Assembly: GCA_947367255.1 (NCBI GenBank)
Contig: CANBCZ010000011.1
Location: 1-56,099 of the forward strand
Direction: 5' to 3'
DNA: 56,099 nucleotides
Origin: an uncultured Alistipes sp.
GTDB taxonomy: Bacteria > Bacteroidota > Bacteroidia > Bacteroidales > Rikenellaceae
Made by a program: the position numbers and the translations under genes
In this document: in pieces, positions 41,401 to 50,161 of the stretch
How the letters are laid out: each line of letters starts with the position of its first letter
Position numbering within the stretch: position 1 is the first letter of the stretch
Notes under the pieces: model-generated
Told to the model about the DNA's origin: nothing
The model's input: the letters and a program-made list of their open reading frames with translations, nothing else
The model's database searches: none

Positions 41401-42990
41401 ATGGCAAAAGATTACAAACCTTCGCAGAAAAATAGAGAGGCATATACCGCCCTTGTTCCCGAGGCAGAGCTTGGAGGACTTGTTCCACCGCAGGCTGTAG
41501 AGCTTGAGGAGGCGGTGTTGGGTGCGCTGATGCTTGAAAGCGACTCTGTAACAATCGTTCAGGAGTATATCTCTGAGGATTCGTTCTATACCGAGGAGCA
41601 CCGTATTATCTACCACGCCATAAATGAGCTTGCAACGGTCGGCAAACCGGTCGATATCTACACCGTTACAGAGTATCTGAAGGCAAACCGACAGCTTACA
41701 AAGGTTGGCGGTGCAGCATATCTTGCGAAACTGACACAGAAGATTGGTGCTGCGGCAAATGTGGAGTTCCACGCCCGAATTATTGCCCAGAAGCATGTAC
41801 AGCGCGAGCTTATATCCTCGGCTGTGGAGATTCAGCGTCGCTCATACGACAGTGCTACAGATGTTACCGAGCTTATCGGCTTTGCAGAGTCGTCTATCCT
41901 GCGTGTGACCGAGGGTCACGTAAAGCGCAGCGTGCAGGACTCGGCGTCTATCCTCGACAAGGCTATCAAGCAGATTGAGGAGGCGGGTAAGAACGACTCG
42001 AAGTATAGCGGTGTCTGCACAGGCTTCAGCGACCTTGACAATGTGACCCTCGGTTGGCAGCCTTCCGACCTTATCATTGTTGCGGCGCGTCCATCTATGG
42101 GTAAGACTGCCTTTGTGCTCTCTATGGCGCGAAATATGGCTATCGACTACCAGTGTCCTGTAGCATTCTTCTCGCTTGAGATGTCGGCAGTGCAGCTTAT
42201 GACCCGACTTATCGTTGCCGAGACCGGTCTGGATAGTAAACTTATCCGCAGCGGTCGCCTCACTCCGGAGGATTGGAACCATCTGATGGTGGCAAGTAAG
42301 CCGCTGGGACACGCAAAGCTGTTTATCGACGATACTCCGGCGCTCTCTATCTTTGAGTTCCGCTCAAAAGTACGCCGACTCCATACACACCACGGCATTA
42401 AGATTATCATTGTCGATTACCTGCAGCTGATGACTGCCGGAAATATGAGCGGTGGTGCTAATGGCAACCGTGAGCAGGAGGTGGCTTTTATCTCCCGTAC
42501 ACTCAAGGCTATTGCTAAGGAGCTCAATGTTCCGGTTATCGCCCTCTCGCAGCTCTCTCGAAATACCGAGTCGCGAGGCGGCACAAAGCGTCCGCAGCTT
42601 TCGGACCTCCGTGAGTCGGGTGCAATCGAGCAGGATGCCGATGTTGTAGCATTTATCCACCGTCCTGAGTACTACGGTTTTACAGAGACCGAGGATCACA
42701 AGAGTACCGACGGTATTGCAGAGATTATCCTCGCTAAGCACCGTAACGGTGAGGTTACCGATGTGCGTATGCGATTTATCAAGGAGCAGGCACGCTTTGC
42801 CAACCTCGAGATGATTGTTCAGGCACCGCAGGGCGAGCAGTATGACAACTACGAGTCACCGGCACCGGCAGCAGCCGCTTCGGCAGTATCGCCACTGCAG
42901 AATATGACCGGCGCAGACGAGTTTGCCATAACTCCTGCAGCCGCACCGAGAATGGCTATCGCACCTGTAGACGAGGAGGCTCCGTTCTAA
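41401..42990 (+). CDS. dnaB: Replicative DNA helicase DnaB
   Basis: Hexameric 5'-3' helicase at the replication fork. 529 residues: N-terminal DnaG-interacting domain (PPQAVELEEAVLGALMLESD, IIYHAINELATVGKPVDIYT) and C-terminal RecA-like ATPase with Walker A AARPSMGKTAF, Walker B IIIVDYLQLM and LSQLSRNTESRG. No intein is inserted. The C-terminal 50 residues are Pro/Ala-rich and probably disordered. priA follows 15 bp later; both are needed for fork loading and restart, so the pairing makes functional sense. Confidence 0.97.
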   Translation: MAKDYKPSQKNREAYTALVPEAELGGLVPPQAVELEEAVLGALMLESDSVTIVQEYISEDSFYTEEHRIIYHAINELATVGKPVDIYTVTEYLKANRQLTKVGGAAYLAKLTQKIGAAANVEFHARIIAQKHVQRELISSAVEIQRRSYDSATDVTELIGFAESSILRVTEGHVKRSVQDSASILDKAIKQIEEAGKNDSKYSGVCTGFSDLDNVTLGWQPSDLIIVAARPSMGKTAFVLSMARNMAIDYQCPVAFFSLEMSAVQLMTRLIVAETGLDSKLIRSGRLTPEDWNHLMVASKPLGHAKLFIDDTPALSIFEFRSKVRRLHTHHGIKIIIVDYLQLMTAGNMSGGANGNREQEVAFISRTLKAIAKELNVPVIALSQLSRNTESRGGTKRPQLSDLRESGAIEQDADVVAFIHRPEYYGFTETEDHKSTDGIAEIILAKHRNGEVTDVRMRFIKEQARFANLEMIVQAPQGEQYDNYESPAPAAAASAVSPLQNMTGADEFAITPAAAPRMAIAPVDEEAPF

Positions 42991-43005
42991 TCAAGAACAG
43001 CTTAC

Positions 43006-45219
43006 ATGAACTTTGCTCAGATCATTCTCCCCTTGGCTCAACCCTGCTACACATTTGCGGTGAGCCATATTCCCGATTTGAGGGTCGGGGAGGCGGTCGT
43101 CGTGCAGTTCGGTAAGAAAGCACTCTATACAGGTATCGTTCTCAGTCTGCACAACGACCCTCCAAAGAGTGGAAAGGTAAAACCTGTTCTAAAGCGTCTT
43201 TACAACTTCCCTATACTGTCAGATATCCAAATTCGTTTCTGGAGCTGGATGGCTGAGTACTATATCTCTACCGTCGGTGAGGTTATGCGCGTAGCTCTGC
43301 CCTCACTCGTAAAGTCACACGCAACAACTGAGGAGTTCTACAACCCCTACACCCTCCCACAGGAGCGAGTACTGCAGCTTATCTCTGTTCCCGACAGCGA
43401 TACACTTGCCAAGATGTCGCGCCGAGCACCTCGTCGTGCTGCACTTATCTCGGAGTTACAGCAGGCGGGCGGCTCCCTGCCACGACAGCAGAGCAGTGCC
43501 GATGCAGCTACTATCTCGGCTCTTGTCAAGGCGGGTATTGTCGAAATATTCGAGCGCGACTCATCTCCGCAGCTGCAACCGATAACACAATCGGCACTTC
43601 CGATACTCTCCGAGGAGCAGAATAGGACTCTGCAGGCTCTTGATCGCGGTCTTGAGGCGCGAAATGTGGCTCTGCTACACGGAGTGACAAGCTCGGGAAA
43701 GACCGAGATATACACCCACTACATCGCCCGTGCGCTGGAGCGTGGTGAGGATGTACTGCTGCTTGTTCCCGAGATTTCACTTACGGCACAGCTCGTAGAG
43801 CGTATGCGACAGATCTTCTCCGAGAGGGTTATCGCCTACCACTCGAAGCTCACCGCTACACGCCGCACACAGATATATATGGATATGTTACGCGCACCTG
43901 CAGGCAACTTTATTGTCGGTGCACGTTCTGCGCTCTTTTTGCCATATCGCAAGTTAGGACTTGTGATTGTTGATGAGGAGCACGACACAAGTTACAAGCA
44001 GAGTGAGCCAAATCCTCGCTACCACGGTCGTGACGCAGCGATTATGCTTGCAAATCTACATGGTGCAAAGACCATTTTGGGCAGTGCAACCCCTTCGTTG
44101 GAGAGTTTCAACAACGCTATGGCGGGCAAATATGCAGGTGTTACTCTGATGAGCCGCTACGGAGGTTCGTTACCGCCGAAGATTATCATCTCCGACACTA
44201 TGCGTGCCGTAAAGCGTGGCGAGCGTAAGAGCCACTTTAACAAGGAGTTACTCGACCGCATAGCCGACCGACTTGCTGCGGGCGAGCAGATAATACTATT
44301 TCAAAATCGTCGCGGATATGCCTCATACGTCGAGTGTCCGCGTTGTGGTTGGAAGGCTCGTTGCCCGCACTGCAATGTCACACTCTCACGCCATCTGAAG
44401 AGCGGAACGCTCAACTGCCACTACTGCGGCTACACTACACCCGATCCGCACTTCTGTCCGGAGTGCAAGACCTCGCAGGTCGAGGCGATGGGTATGGGTA
44501 CAGAGAGGATTGAGGAGCAGATTGCGCTACTCTTCCCTACGGCACGCGTGCTGAGGCTCGACAGCGACAGTGCAAAAAGCGATAGCGCCTACAACAAGAT
44601 AATATCCGAGTTTGCTGCAGGTAATGCCGATATACTTATCGGCACACAGATAGTGGCAAAAGGTCTTGATTTCAAAGGAGTTACACTCATAGGCATACTC
44701 AACGCCGACAACCTTACAAATGCACCCGACTTTAGAGCCGTAGAGCGTGCATGGCAGATGATGCTGCAGGTTGCAGGTCGTTCGGGAAGGCGTGATCGCG
44801 CCGGAGAGGTGGTTATTCAGACTGCCGACCCTGCTCATCCCGTATTCTCTGCACTAAGCGAGGCAGGGTATCAGCACTTTGCCGCAGCACAACTTGCAGA
44901 GCGTCAAATGTTTAACTATCCGCCATTCTCCAGACTGATACGCATAACACTTCGCCATTCAGAGGCACACAAACTCGCTGCAACAGCCACAGAGCTGGGT
45001 CAGAGGCTCAGACAGAGGTTCGGCAGTCGTGTACTCGGTCCGGTGACTCCGCTCATTGACCGTATTCGTGGAGAGCTGATAGTAGAGATTATACTCAAGA
45101 TTGAGGTTACAACATCCTTTGCCCGAGCACGCGCAACACTTACAGAGCAGATAGATGCCCTGAGAAAAGAGGATAAGAATAAGGGTGTTACGATTATCTG
45201 TAATGTCGATCCGGTGTAG
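43006..45219 (+). CDS. priA: Primosomal protein N' (PriA helicase)
   Basis: 3'-5' helicase that reloads the replisome at stalled forks. 737 residues, standard length. N-terminal DNA-binding domain, then SF2 helicase: Walker A HGVTSSGKTE, DEEH box VIVDEEHDTSYKQ, GSATPSLESF. A zinc-binding Cys cluster of eight residues is present (CPRCGWKARCPHC, then CHYCG and CPEC). Motifs IV-VI follow (GTERIEEQI, IVAKGLDFKGVTLIGI, QVAGRSGRRDRAGEVVIQT). It is the distal gene of the dnaB transcript and ends one base before the stop of the convergent MATE gene. Confidence 0.97.
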   Translation: MNFAQIILPLAQPCYTFAVSHIPDLRVGEAVVVQFGKKALYTGIVLSLHNDPPKSGKVKPVLKRLYNFPILSDIQIRFWSWMAEYYISTVGEVMRVALPSLVKSHATTEEFYNPYTLPQERVLQLISVPDSDTLAKMSRRAPRRAALISELQQAGGSLPRQQSSADAATISALVKAGIVEIFERDSSPQLQPITQSALPILSEEQNRTLQALDRGLEARNVALLHGVTSSGKTEIYTHYIARALERGEDVLLLVPEISLTAQLVERMRQIFSERVIAYHSKLTATRRTQIYMDMLRAPAGNFIVGARSALFLPYRKLGLVIVDEEHDTSYKQSEPNPRYHGRDAAIMLANLHGAKTILGSATPSLESFNNAMAGKYAGVTLMSRYGGSLPPKIIISDTMRAVKRGERKSHFNKELLDRIADRLAAGEQIILFQNRRGYASYVECPRCGWKARCPHCNVTLSRHLKSGTLNCHYCGYTTPDPHFCPECKTSQVEAMGMGTERIEEQIALLFPTARVLRLDSDSAKSDSAYNKIISEFAAGNADILIGTQIVAKGLDFKGVTLIGILNADNLTNAPDFRAVERAWQMMLQVAGRSGRRDRAGEVVIQTADPAHPVFSALSEAGYQHFAAAQLAERQMFNYPPFSRLIRITLRHSEAHKLAATATELGQRLRQRFGSRVLGPVTPLIDRIRGELIVEIILKIEVTTSFARARATLTEQIDALRKEDKNKGVTIICNVDPV

Positions 45220-45220
45220 T

Positions 45221-46648
45221 CTATCGTACTCGCAACTCCTTCTCCCTGAGCTTTCTAAGCTCTCTTGAGAGTAATATTGTCGCAAGAGTAATCGATGCGC
45301 AGTCCGCAATAGGCATAGATACCCATACGCCCGTAGCACCGAGGTATTTAGGGATAATCCAGAGCAGTGGCAACAAGAATATCAGCTGACGAGTCATCGA
45401 CACAAATATTGCCAACTTTGCGTGACCGATATATTGGAAGAATGCCGCTGCAACAATCTGAAAACCGACCAACGGAAACATAATGACAATCAGTCGCATA
45501 GCCTGCGCCGCAGCCGCAATCATCAGAGCCTCATCACCTCCACGCGCCGAATCTACAAAGGCACGGGCAATACTCTCCGGGAAGAACTGACAAGCCAAAA
45601 ATCCGAGCGTCGAGATGGTCATACCGCAAGCGATAGTCATAAACAGTGCCTTGCGCACGCGGTCGTACTGCTTTGCACCATAGTTAAAGCCAACGATTGG
45701 CTGCATACCCTGATTAAGACCCTGAATAACCATAATCAGAAGCATCACCACACGGTTTGCAATACCATAAGCACCGACATATATATCTGCCGAGCCTGCG
45801 GTCTTGACAATATCGTGCGTTCCTGTACCGCCATATTTGAGCAGTGCCGTATTGACAAATGCCGCAACCATAGAGGCACATATATTGACCATAAACGGAG
45901 CAAGTCCGATAGAGATAATAGCCTTTACAATCTTCCAATCAAAGACAAATGCTGCACGACGGAAGCGCACAAACGAACTCTTCGAGCAGAAGTGGCTGAA
46001 GGTAATAGTAAAGGATATTGCCTGTGCAATCACCGTTGCAAGTGCCGCACCCTTGATACCCCATCCGAACTTAAAGATAAACAGATAGTCGAGCACCAAG
46101 TTCATAGTAACGGCTGTAAGGATAATACGCATAGACTTCTGCGGATATCCCGAGGCACGAATCTGCTCATTCAGACCCAGATACATATGCTGCGTCATAT
46201 TTCCGAGCAGGATAACTCTCATATAGTCACGCGCATAGCCGAGTGTCTCTACTGACGCCTTACCACCACTGAACAGTTGCAAAATAGGGTCGAGGAATGT
46301 GAGCATTACGGTCATCAGCACAAGACCAAGACAGAAGTTGAGCATCACAGCATTTGCCAGCGTCTTCTCCGCCGCCTGCATATTACCCTCTCCGAGGCGG
46401 ATGGACATTCGTGCCGCAGCACCCACGCCAACCATCGCACCAAATGCCGCCGCGATATTCATAATCGGCATAGTTACAGCCATACCTGCGATAGCCGCTC
46501 CACCGACGCCGTGACCGACAAATATCGAGTCGGCAATATGATACAACGACGAGGATGCCATAGCGATAATTGCCGGCGCCGCATAGCGCCAGAGCAACGA
46601 GCCGATATTATCTGTACCTAAAGATAGCGTATTTGCCTGTTTTGCCAT
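45221..46648 (-). CDS. MATE-family exporter
   Basis: Twelve-helix Na+ or H+ antiporter of the multidrug and toxic compound extrusion family. 475 residues. Family features: N-terminal FVGHGVGGAAIAGMAVTMP, two six-helix halves, and GLNQGMQPIVGFNYGAKQYD at the start of the second half, which is highly characteristic. The closest type is the DinF/NorM-like group. It sits at the end of the dcw-gldE operon, 6 bp after the phosphopantetheinyl transferase gene, and meets priA head to head with one base between the stop codons and no visible terminator. Substrate unknown. Confidence 0.93.
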   Translation of the reverse strand: MAKQANTLSLGTDNIGSLLWRYAAPAIIAMASSSLYHIADSIFVGHGVGGAAIAGMAVTMPIMNIAAAFGAMVGVGAAARMSIRLGEGNMQAAEKTLANAVMLNFCLGLVLMTVMLTFLDPILQLFSGGKASVETLGYARDYMRVILLGNMTQHMYLGLNEQIRASGYPQKSMRIILTAVTMNLVLDYLFIFKFGWGIKGAALATVIAQAISFTITFSHFCSKSSFVRFRRAAFVFDWKIVKAIISIGLAPFMVNICASMVAAFVNTALLKYGGTGTHDIVKTAGSADIYVGAYGIANRVVMLLIMVIQGLNQGMQPIVGFNYGAKQYDRVRKALFMTIACGMTISTLGFLACQFFPESIARAFVDSARGGDEALMIAAAAQAMRLIVIMFPLVGFQIVAAAFFQYIGHAKLAIFVSMTRQLIFLLPLLWIIPKYLGATGVWVSMPIADCASITLATILLSRELRKLREKELRVR

Positions 46649-46654
46649 AAATTT

Positions 46655-47218
46655 CTACAATACAGAGACGACAATATGGTCTGCCGTCTGCTCAATTCTC
46701 ATCTTCAAAACTAACCCATCTTTCACCTCTGCCGTAACACTGCCACCGGCCATATCGAGCTCGGTAACGCCGATATCGCCCAGAATATCGAGCTGTTTGT
46801 TGCGGCAATACTTATAGCAACACTCGCGAGCGCACCACACTGCTACTTGCGAGGCACTATCTGCGGCAAGCTGTCGTTCACGCTCGGTGAAAAAACGCGA
46901 CGCCACGCGGCTGACATCTCTATCTGCCCTCTCGACATCCACCGCACAAGGGTTTTCGGAGATAACCACTGCCGCCATATCTGTCGTATGCGACACACCT
47001 ATATATATATTCTCCCCAACAACTATCGGAGCACCATCTTCGTATGCGATACTAACCCTTCTGTCCAGAGCCTCATAGAGCATCGCACGCCAAGTGAGAT
47101 ACTCCCTGCGACGAGAGAGTGATGAAAACTCCGCTGCTGCAGCTATATCGGCATCCGAAACCCTCTTGTGGCACTGCTCCTCGGTCAGCAACTCTGATAA
47201 CAACAGTCGGTTAGCCAT
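46655..47218 (-). CDS. 4'-phosphopantetheinyl transferase family protein
   Basis: 187 residues; transfers 4'-phosphopantetheine from coenzyme A to carrier proteins (Sfp/AcpT type). Signature residues: PCAVDVERADRDVSRVASRF (metal-binding D-x-E) and WCARECCYKYCRNK, the counterpart of the W(A)xKEAxxK motif, with Arg in place of the first Lys. It overlaps gldE by 8 bp and precedes the MATE exporter by 6 bp. The absence of adjacent polyketide or peptide synthetase genes suggests it acts on a fatty-acid or other primary-metabolism carrier protein. Confidence 0.85.
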   Translation of the reverse strand: MANRLLLSELLTEEQCHKRVSDADIAAAAEFSSLSRRREYLTWRAMLYEALDRRVSIAYEDGAPIVVGENIYIGVSHTTDMAAVVISENPCAVDVERADRDVSRVASRFFTERERQLAADSASQVAVWCARECCYKYCRNKQLDILGDIGVTELDMAGGSVTAEVKDGLVLKMRIEQTADHIVVSVL

Positions 47219-48485
47219 TGTTCGGAAGAATCACCTTTATCTTATCTATTCTATGTCCATCTACGGCAGCTACGATAAAACGAATGCCGTGCGATGTGAG
47301 CTGCTCGCCCTTCTTAAGGAAATTGCGCTTGATCTCAAGGAGCAGTCCGGCTATTGTCTCTGCCCTGCCCTGCACATCCTCAAAGAGCTCATCCTCGAGC
47401 TGAAGTACACGAAGCATATCGACAATATGGGTCTTACCCTCGAAGATATAGGTGTACTTATCTATACGCTCGTAGAAGCTCTCATCGATATCGCTCTCGT
47501 CTGAAATCTCGCCCACAACCTCCTCCAGAATATCCTCCAGAGTGACAAGTCCCTGCGTTGCACCATACTCATCCACAACAATAGCCATATGGACTTTGTC
47601 GTGGCGAAAATCCTCCAAAAGGTCTGTCACCTGCTTGTGCATCGGTACAATATATGGATTGCGGATAAGGCTCTGCCAACCAAAATCATCCCCACGATTT
47701 GCATAAGCGATAAGGTCCTTGACAAACAGAGTTCCCTTAATGTTGTCGATTGTCTCCGAGTAGACCGGCAGACGCGAGTAACCCGAAGTGGTGATAGTCT
47801 CTCGCACCTCGCCGAAGGTCATCGTCTGCTCCACGCCGACTATATCCATTCGTGGACGCATAATCTCCTCAACCTCTCGATCGGCAAAATTGACAATTCC
47901 CGAGAGGATCTTTTGCTCCTCGGTAGAGGTTGTGGTGGTCATATCCACAGCATCGGCAAGATCCTCGATAGAGAGGTCGTTGCTCTTCTGCATAAGACGC
48001 TCCGAAGCCTTGTTACTTGTCTTGACAAGTGCATAACTGAGCGGATAGACAAGCCAACGCAGCAGTGTCAGCGGCTGGGCAAACCACAGCGCAACACGCA
48101 TAGTCGAGCCCTGAGCAAAGACCTTCGGCAACACCTCGCCGCAGAGCAGCAGGATGAAGGTCACAACCACCGTATGTACCAAAAATCCGAAGCGGTGGAA
48201 GACAAACAGCGAGTTGAGAATCTGCGTAGTGAGTACGACCGTACCGATATTTACCAAATTATTGACAACCAATATCGTCGCCAACAGTTGATCGGGATTA
48301 TCGAGCAACTTTGACGCTGCATCGGTTGCTATAGACCCTCCGCGCTTTATACGACGCAACTCAGCAGGGGTCAGAGAGAAGTACGCCACCTCCGACGACG
48401 ACATCATACCCGACAGCAGAAGAAGTACAATATCTCCCACCATCAGTGCAATTACGCTCGGGTTAAAACCTAAATACTCTACCAT
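47211..48485 (-). CDS. gldE: GldE-like CBS-domain membrane protein
   Basis: 424 residues: DUF21/CNNM transmembrane domain (four helices within about 1-190; MMSSSEVAYFSLTPAEL, LATILVVNNLVNIGTVVL), tandem CBS domains (MRPRMDIVGVEQTMTFGEVR, AIVVDEYGATQGLVTLEDIL) and a C-terminal CorC/HlyC transporter-associated domain (FEGKTHIVDMLRVLQLEDEL). The best match by layout is GldE, named for gliding in flavobacteria but found widely in non-gliding Bacteroidetes. It may transport Mg2+/Co2+ or regulate envelope functions. It lies 6 bp after ftsZ and overlaps the phosphopantetheinyl transferase gene. Confidence 0.88.
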   Translation of the reverse strand: MVEYLGFNPSVIALMVGDIVLLLLSGMMSSSEVAYFSLTPAELRRIKRGGSIATDAASKLLDNPDQLLATILVVNNLVNIGTVVLTTQILNSLFVFHRFGFLVHTVVVTFILLLCGEVLPKVFAQGSTMRVALWFAQPLTLLRWLVYPLSYALVKTSNKASERLMQKSNDLSIEDLADAVDMTTTTSTEEQKILSGIVNFADREVEEIMRPRMDIVGVEQTMTFGEVRETITTSGYSRLPVYSETIDNIKGTLFVKDLIAYANRGDDFGWQSLIRNPYIVPMHKQVTDLLEDFRHDKVHMAIVVDEYGATQGLVTLEDILEEVVGEISDESDIDESFYERIDKYTYIFEGKTHIVDMLRVLQLEDELFEDVQGRAETIAGLLLEIKRNFLKKGEQLTSHGIRFIVAAVDGHRIDKIKVILPNNG

Positions 48486-48491
48486 TATGCG

Positions 48492-50129
48492 TTAAAAATC
48501 GAGGCTCTGCTGCATAGAATCATTCGGAGTCTCCTCCGCCTGGCTCTTTGTGCCGTCCATCTTAATTATAATCTTTCTACCCTTTACCTCATTGATAAGC
48601 TCCAGACCACGACGAGTCTTGTATGCAGGGGTCTTGCCGTCCAATTTATAGTTTGTAGGCAGTACCTGTGGCGGAATAGGACGAATCTCCTTTCGCACCG
48701 GAATAGCTACTCTCCACGGCTCGTCTGCAATCTCCTCCTCTGCCACAACCTGCGGCTGTGGAGTGACAACAACCTTCGGCACAACAGGCTCTGTCTGCGG
48801 CTGCGGAGTGACAACAACTTTCGGCACAACAGGCTCTGTCTGCGGCTGCGGAGTGACAACAACTTTCGGCACAACAGGCTCTGTCTGCGGCTGCGGAGTG
48901 ACAACCTTTGGTGCAACAGGCTCTGTCTGCGGCTGCGGTGTGACAACAACCTTCGGCACAACAGGCTCTGTCTGCGGCTGTGGAGTAACGACATTTGGTG
49001 CAACTACGGGTTCTGCTGCCGGCTGTGGTTCGACAGCTACCGGTTCTGCCACCTGCGGAGCTGCGCTCTTTATCTCATCCTCAAGGTCGAGGCGACCGCC
49101 GAAGGTCTCGCTATAGTATGCGTTGGCGTGGAAGCCCGTAACAACGATAATAATCTCTATCTTATCCTCCAGCTCGGGCTTGATGCTTGTACCCCAGATG
49201 ATATTCACAGGTATTCTGTCGCCATTCTCATCCTCACCTGCGGCAATCTCCTGAATATAGTTGAGCGCCTTGTTTACCTCCTTCATCTTAAGCTCCGAAG
49301 GGGCTGAAGTGGCGAAGTTTACAAGCACCTCCTTAGCGCCCTTGATTGGCACATTACCAAAGAGTGGAGAGAGGACTGCCGACTCAATAGCCTTGACAAC
49401 ACGATCTTCTCCAGCCTCGGATGCCATACCCATAACGGCGTAGCGGCTGTTTCTTACAACCTTGCAGACATCGGAGATATCGACGCTGACCAAATCGGAC
49501 TGTGTCAGTGCGATCTCGGCAATACCCTTTGAGGCGTATGCCACAATATCATTTGCCATATTGAAAGCCTCGTGCACGGAGCGTTCCTCACTCAGCTCGA
49601 TAATTGTCTCGTTCTTGATAACGATAAATGTATCGACAAGCTCGCGCATAGAACGGATACCCTCCATAGCCTGCTCAAAGCGGTGTACACCCTCATTTAC
49701 AGGCGGAGTGGTCAGTATGGCGATAGTCGGAATATTGAGCGCGTGAATCATCTGCGCAATAACCGGTGTAGCACCCGTACCTGTACCACCACCCATACCG
49801 GCAGTAAGGAAGATAAGGTCCGGATTACGACTCTCGACATACTGTCTAATCTCGGCAAGTGACTCCTTAGCCTTCTGGCGACCCACTGCCGCATCGTTTC
49901 CTGCACCCTTACCGTCGCCCATACATATCTTCTGCGACTGCTCCAGCGGGCTCTTGTCCAGAGCCTTGCTATCGGTGTTACAGATCATCAGGTTCACGCC
50001 CTTGATGCTGAGCTTGAAGATATGGTCCACAGTATTACCTCCTGCACCACCCACACCGATAACCATAATTCGGGCAGGGATGCTGTATGCGGTGATTCTA
50101 TTACTCTTAAATTCGTCGTGAAGACCCAT
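48492..50129 (-). CDS. ftsZ: Cell-division GTPase FtsZ with repeat-rich linker
   Basis: Tubulin-like GTPase that forms the division ring. 545 residues. The GTPase core (about 1-340) is normal: GVGGAGGNTVDHI, the tubulin signature GMGGGTGTGATPVIAQMI, and TPPVNEGVHRFEQAMEGI. Between about 355 and 470 the linker consists of roughly six tandem copies of a 14-15-residue unit (consensus EPVVPKVVVTPQPQT), coded by 48750-49016. A tail peptide DGKTPAYKTRRG resembles the conserved FtsA-binding peptide, followed by about 40 more residues. It sits 32 bp after ftsA in the dcw operon. Confidence 0.97.
   Translation of the reverse strand: MGLHDEFKSNRITAYSIPARIMVIGVGGAGGNTVDHIFKLSIKGVNLMICNTDSKALDKSPLEQSQKICMGDGKGAGNDAAVGRQKAKESLAEIRQYVESRNPDLIFLTAGMGGGTGTGATPVIAQMIHALNIPTIAILTTPPVNEGVHRFEQAMEGIRSMRELVDTFIVIKNETIIELSEERSVHEAFNMANDIVAYASKGIAEIALTQSDLVSVDISDVCKVVRNSRYAVMGMASEAGEDRVVKAIESAVLSPLFGNVPIKGAKEVLVNFATSAPSELKMKEVNKALNYIQEIAAGEDENGDRIPVNIIWGTSIKPELEDKIEIIIVVTGFHANAYYSETFGGRLDLEDEIKSAAPQVAEPVAVEPQPAAEPVVAPNVVTPQPQTEPVVPKVVVTPQPQTEPVAPKVVTPQPQTEPVVPKVVVTPQPQTEPVVPKVVVTPQPQTEPVVPKVVVTPQPQVVAEEEIADEPWRVAIPVRKEIRPIPPQVLPTNYKLDGKTPAYKTRRGLELINEVKGRKIIIKMDGTKSQAEETPNDSMQQSLDF
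48750..49016 (-). repeat. Tandem repeats in the FtsZ linker
   Basis: Six near-identical units of 45, 45, 45, 42, 45 and 45 bp (starts at 48750, 48795, 48840, 48885, 48927 and 48972). The unit read on the minus strand encodes EPVVPKVVVTPQPQT; unit four lacks one codon and unit six, nearest the core, is most diverged. The DNA identity between units 2 and 3 is almost complete, so copy number could change by slippage or recombination without breaking the frame. Confidence 0.9.
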
Positions 50130-50161
50130 AGATATATCTTTTATGTCATTAACACTCTTTT

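Noticed and set aside
48750..49016. Regularly spaced direct repeats that could suggest a CRISPR array
   Set aside because: Units are contiguous with no variable spacers, keep the ftsZ frame and code for a protein linker.
48763..49116. Plus-strand reading frame with repeated TTGSVCGCGVT units
   Set aside because: It is the complement of the FtsZ linker repeats; the minus-strand frame is a complete FtsZ with all motifs.
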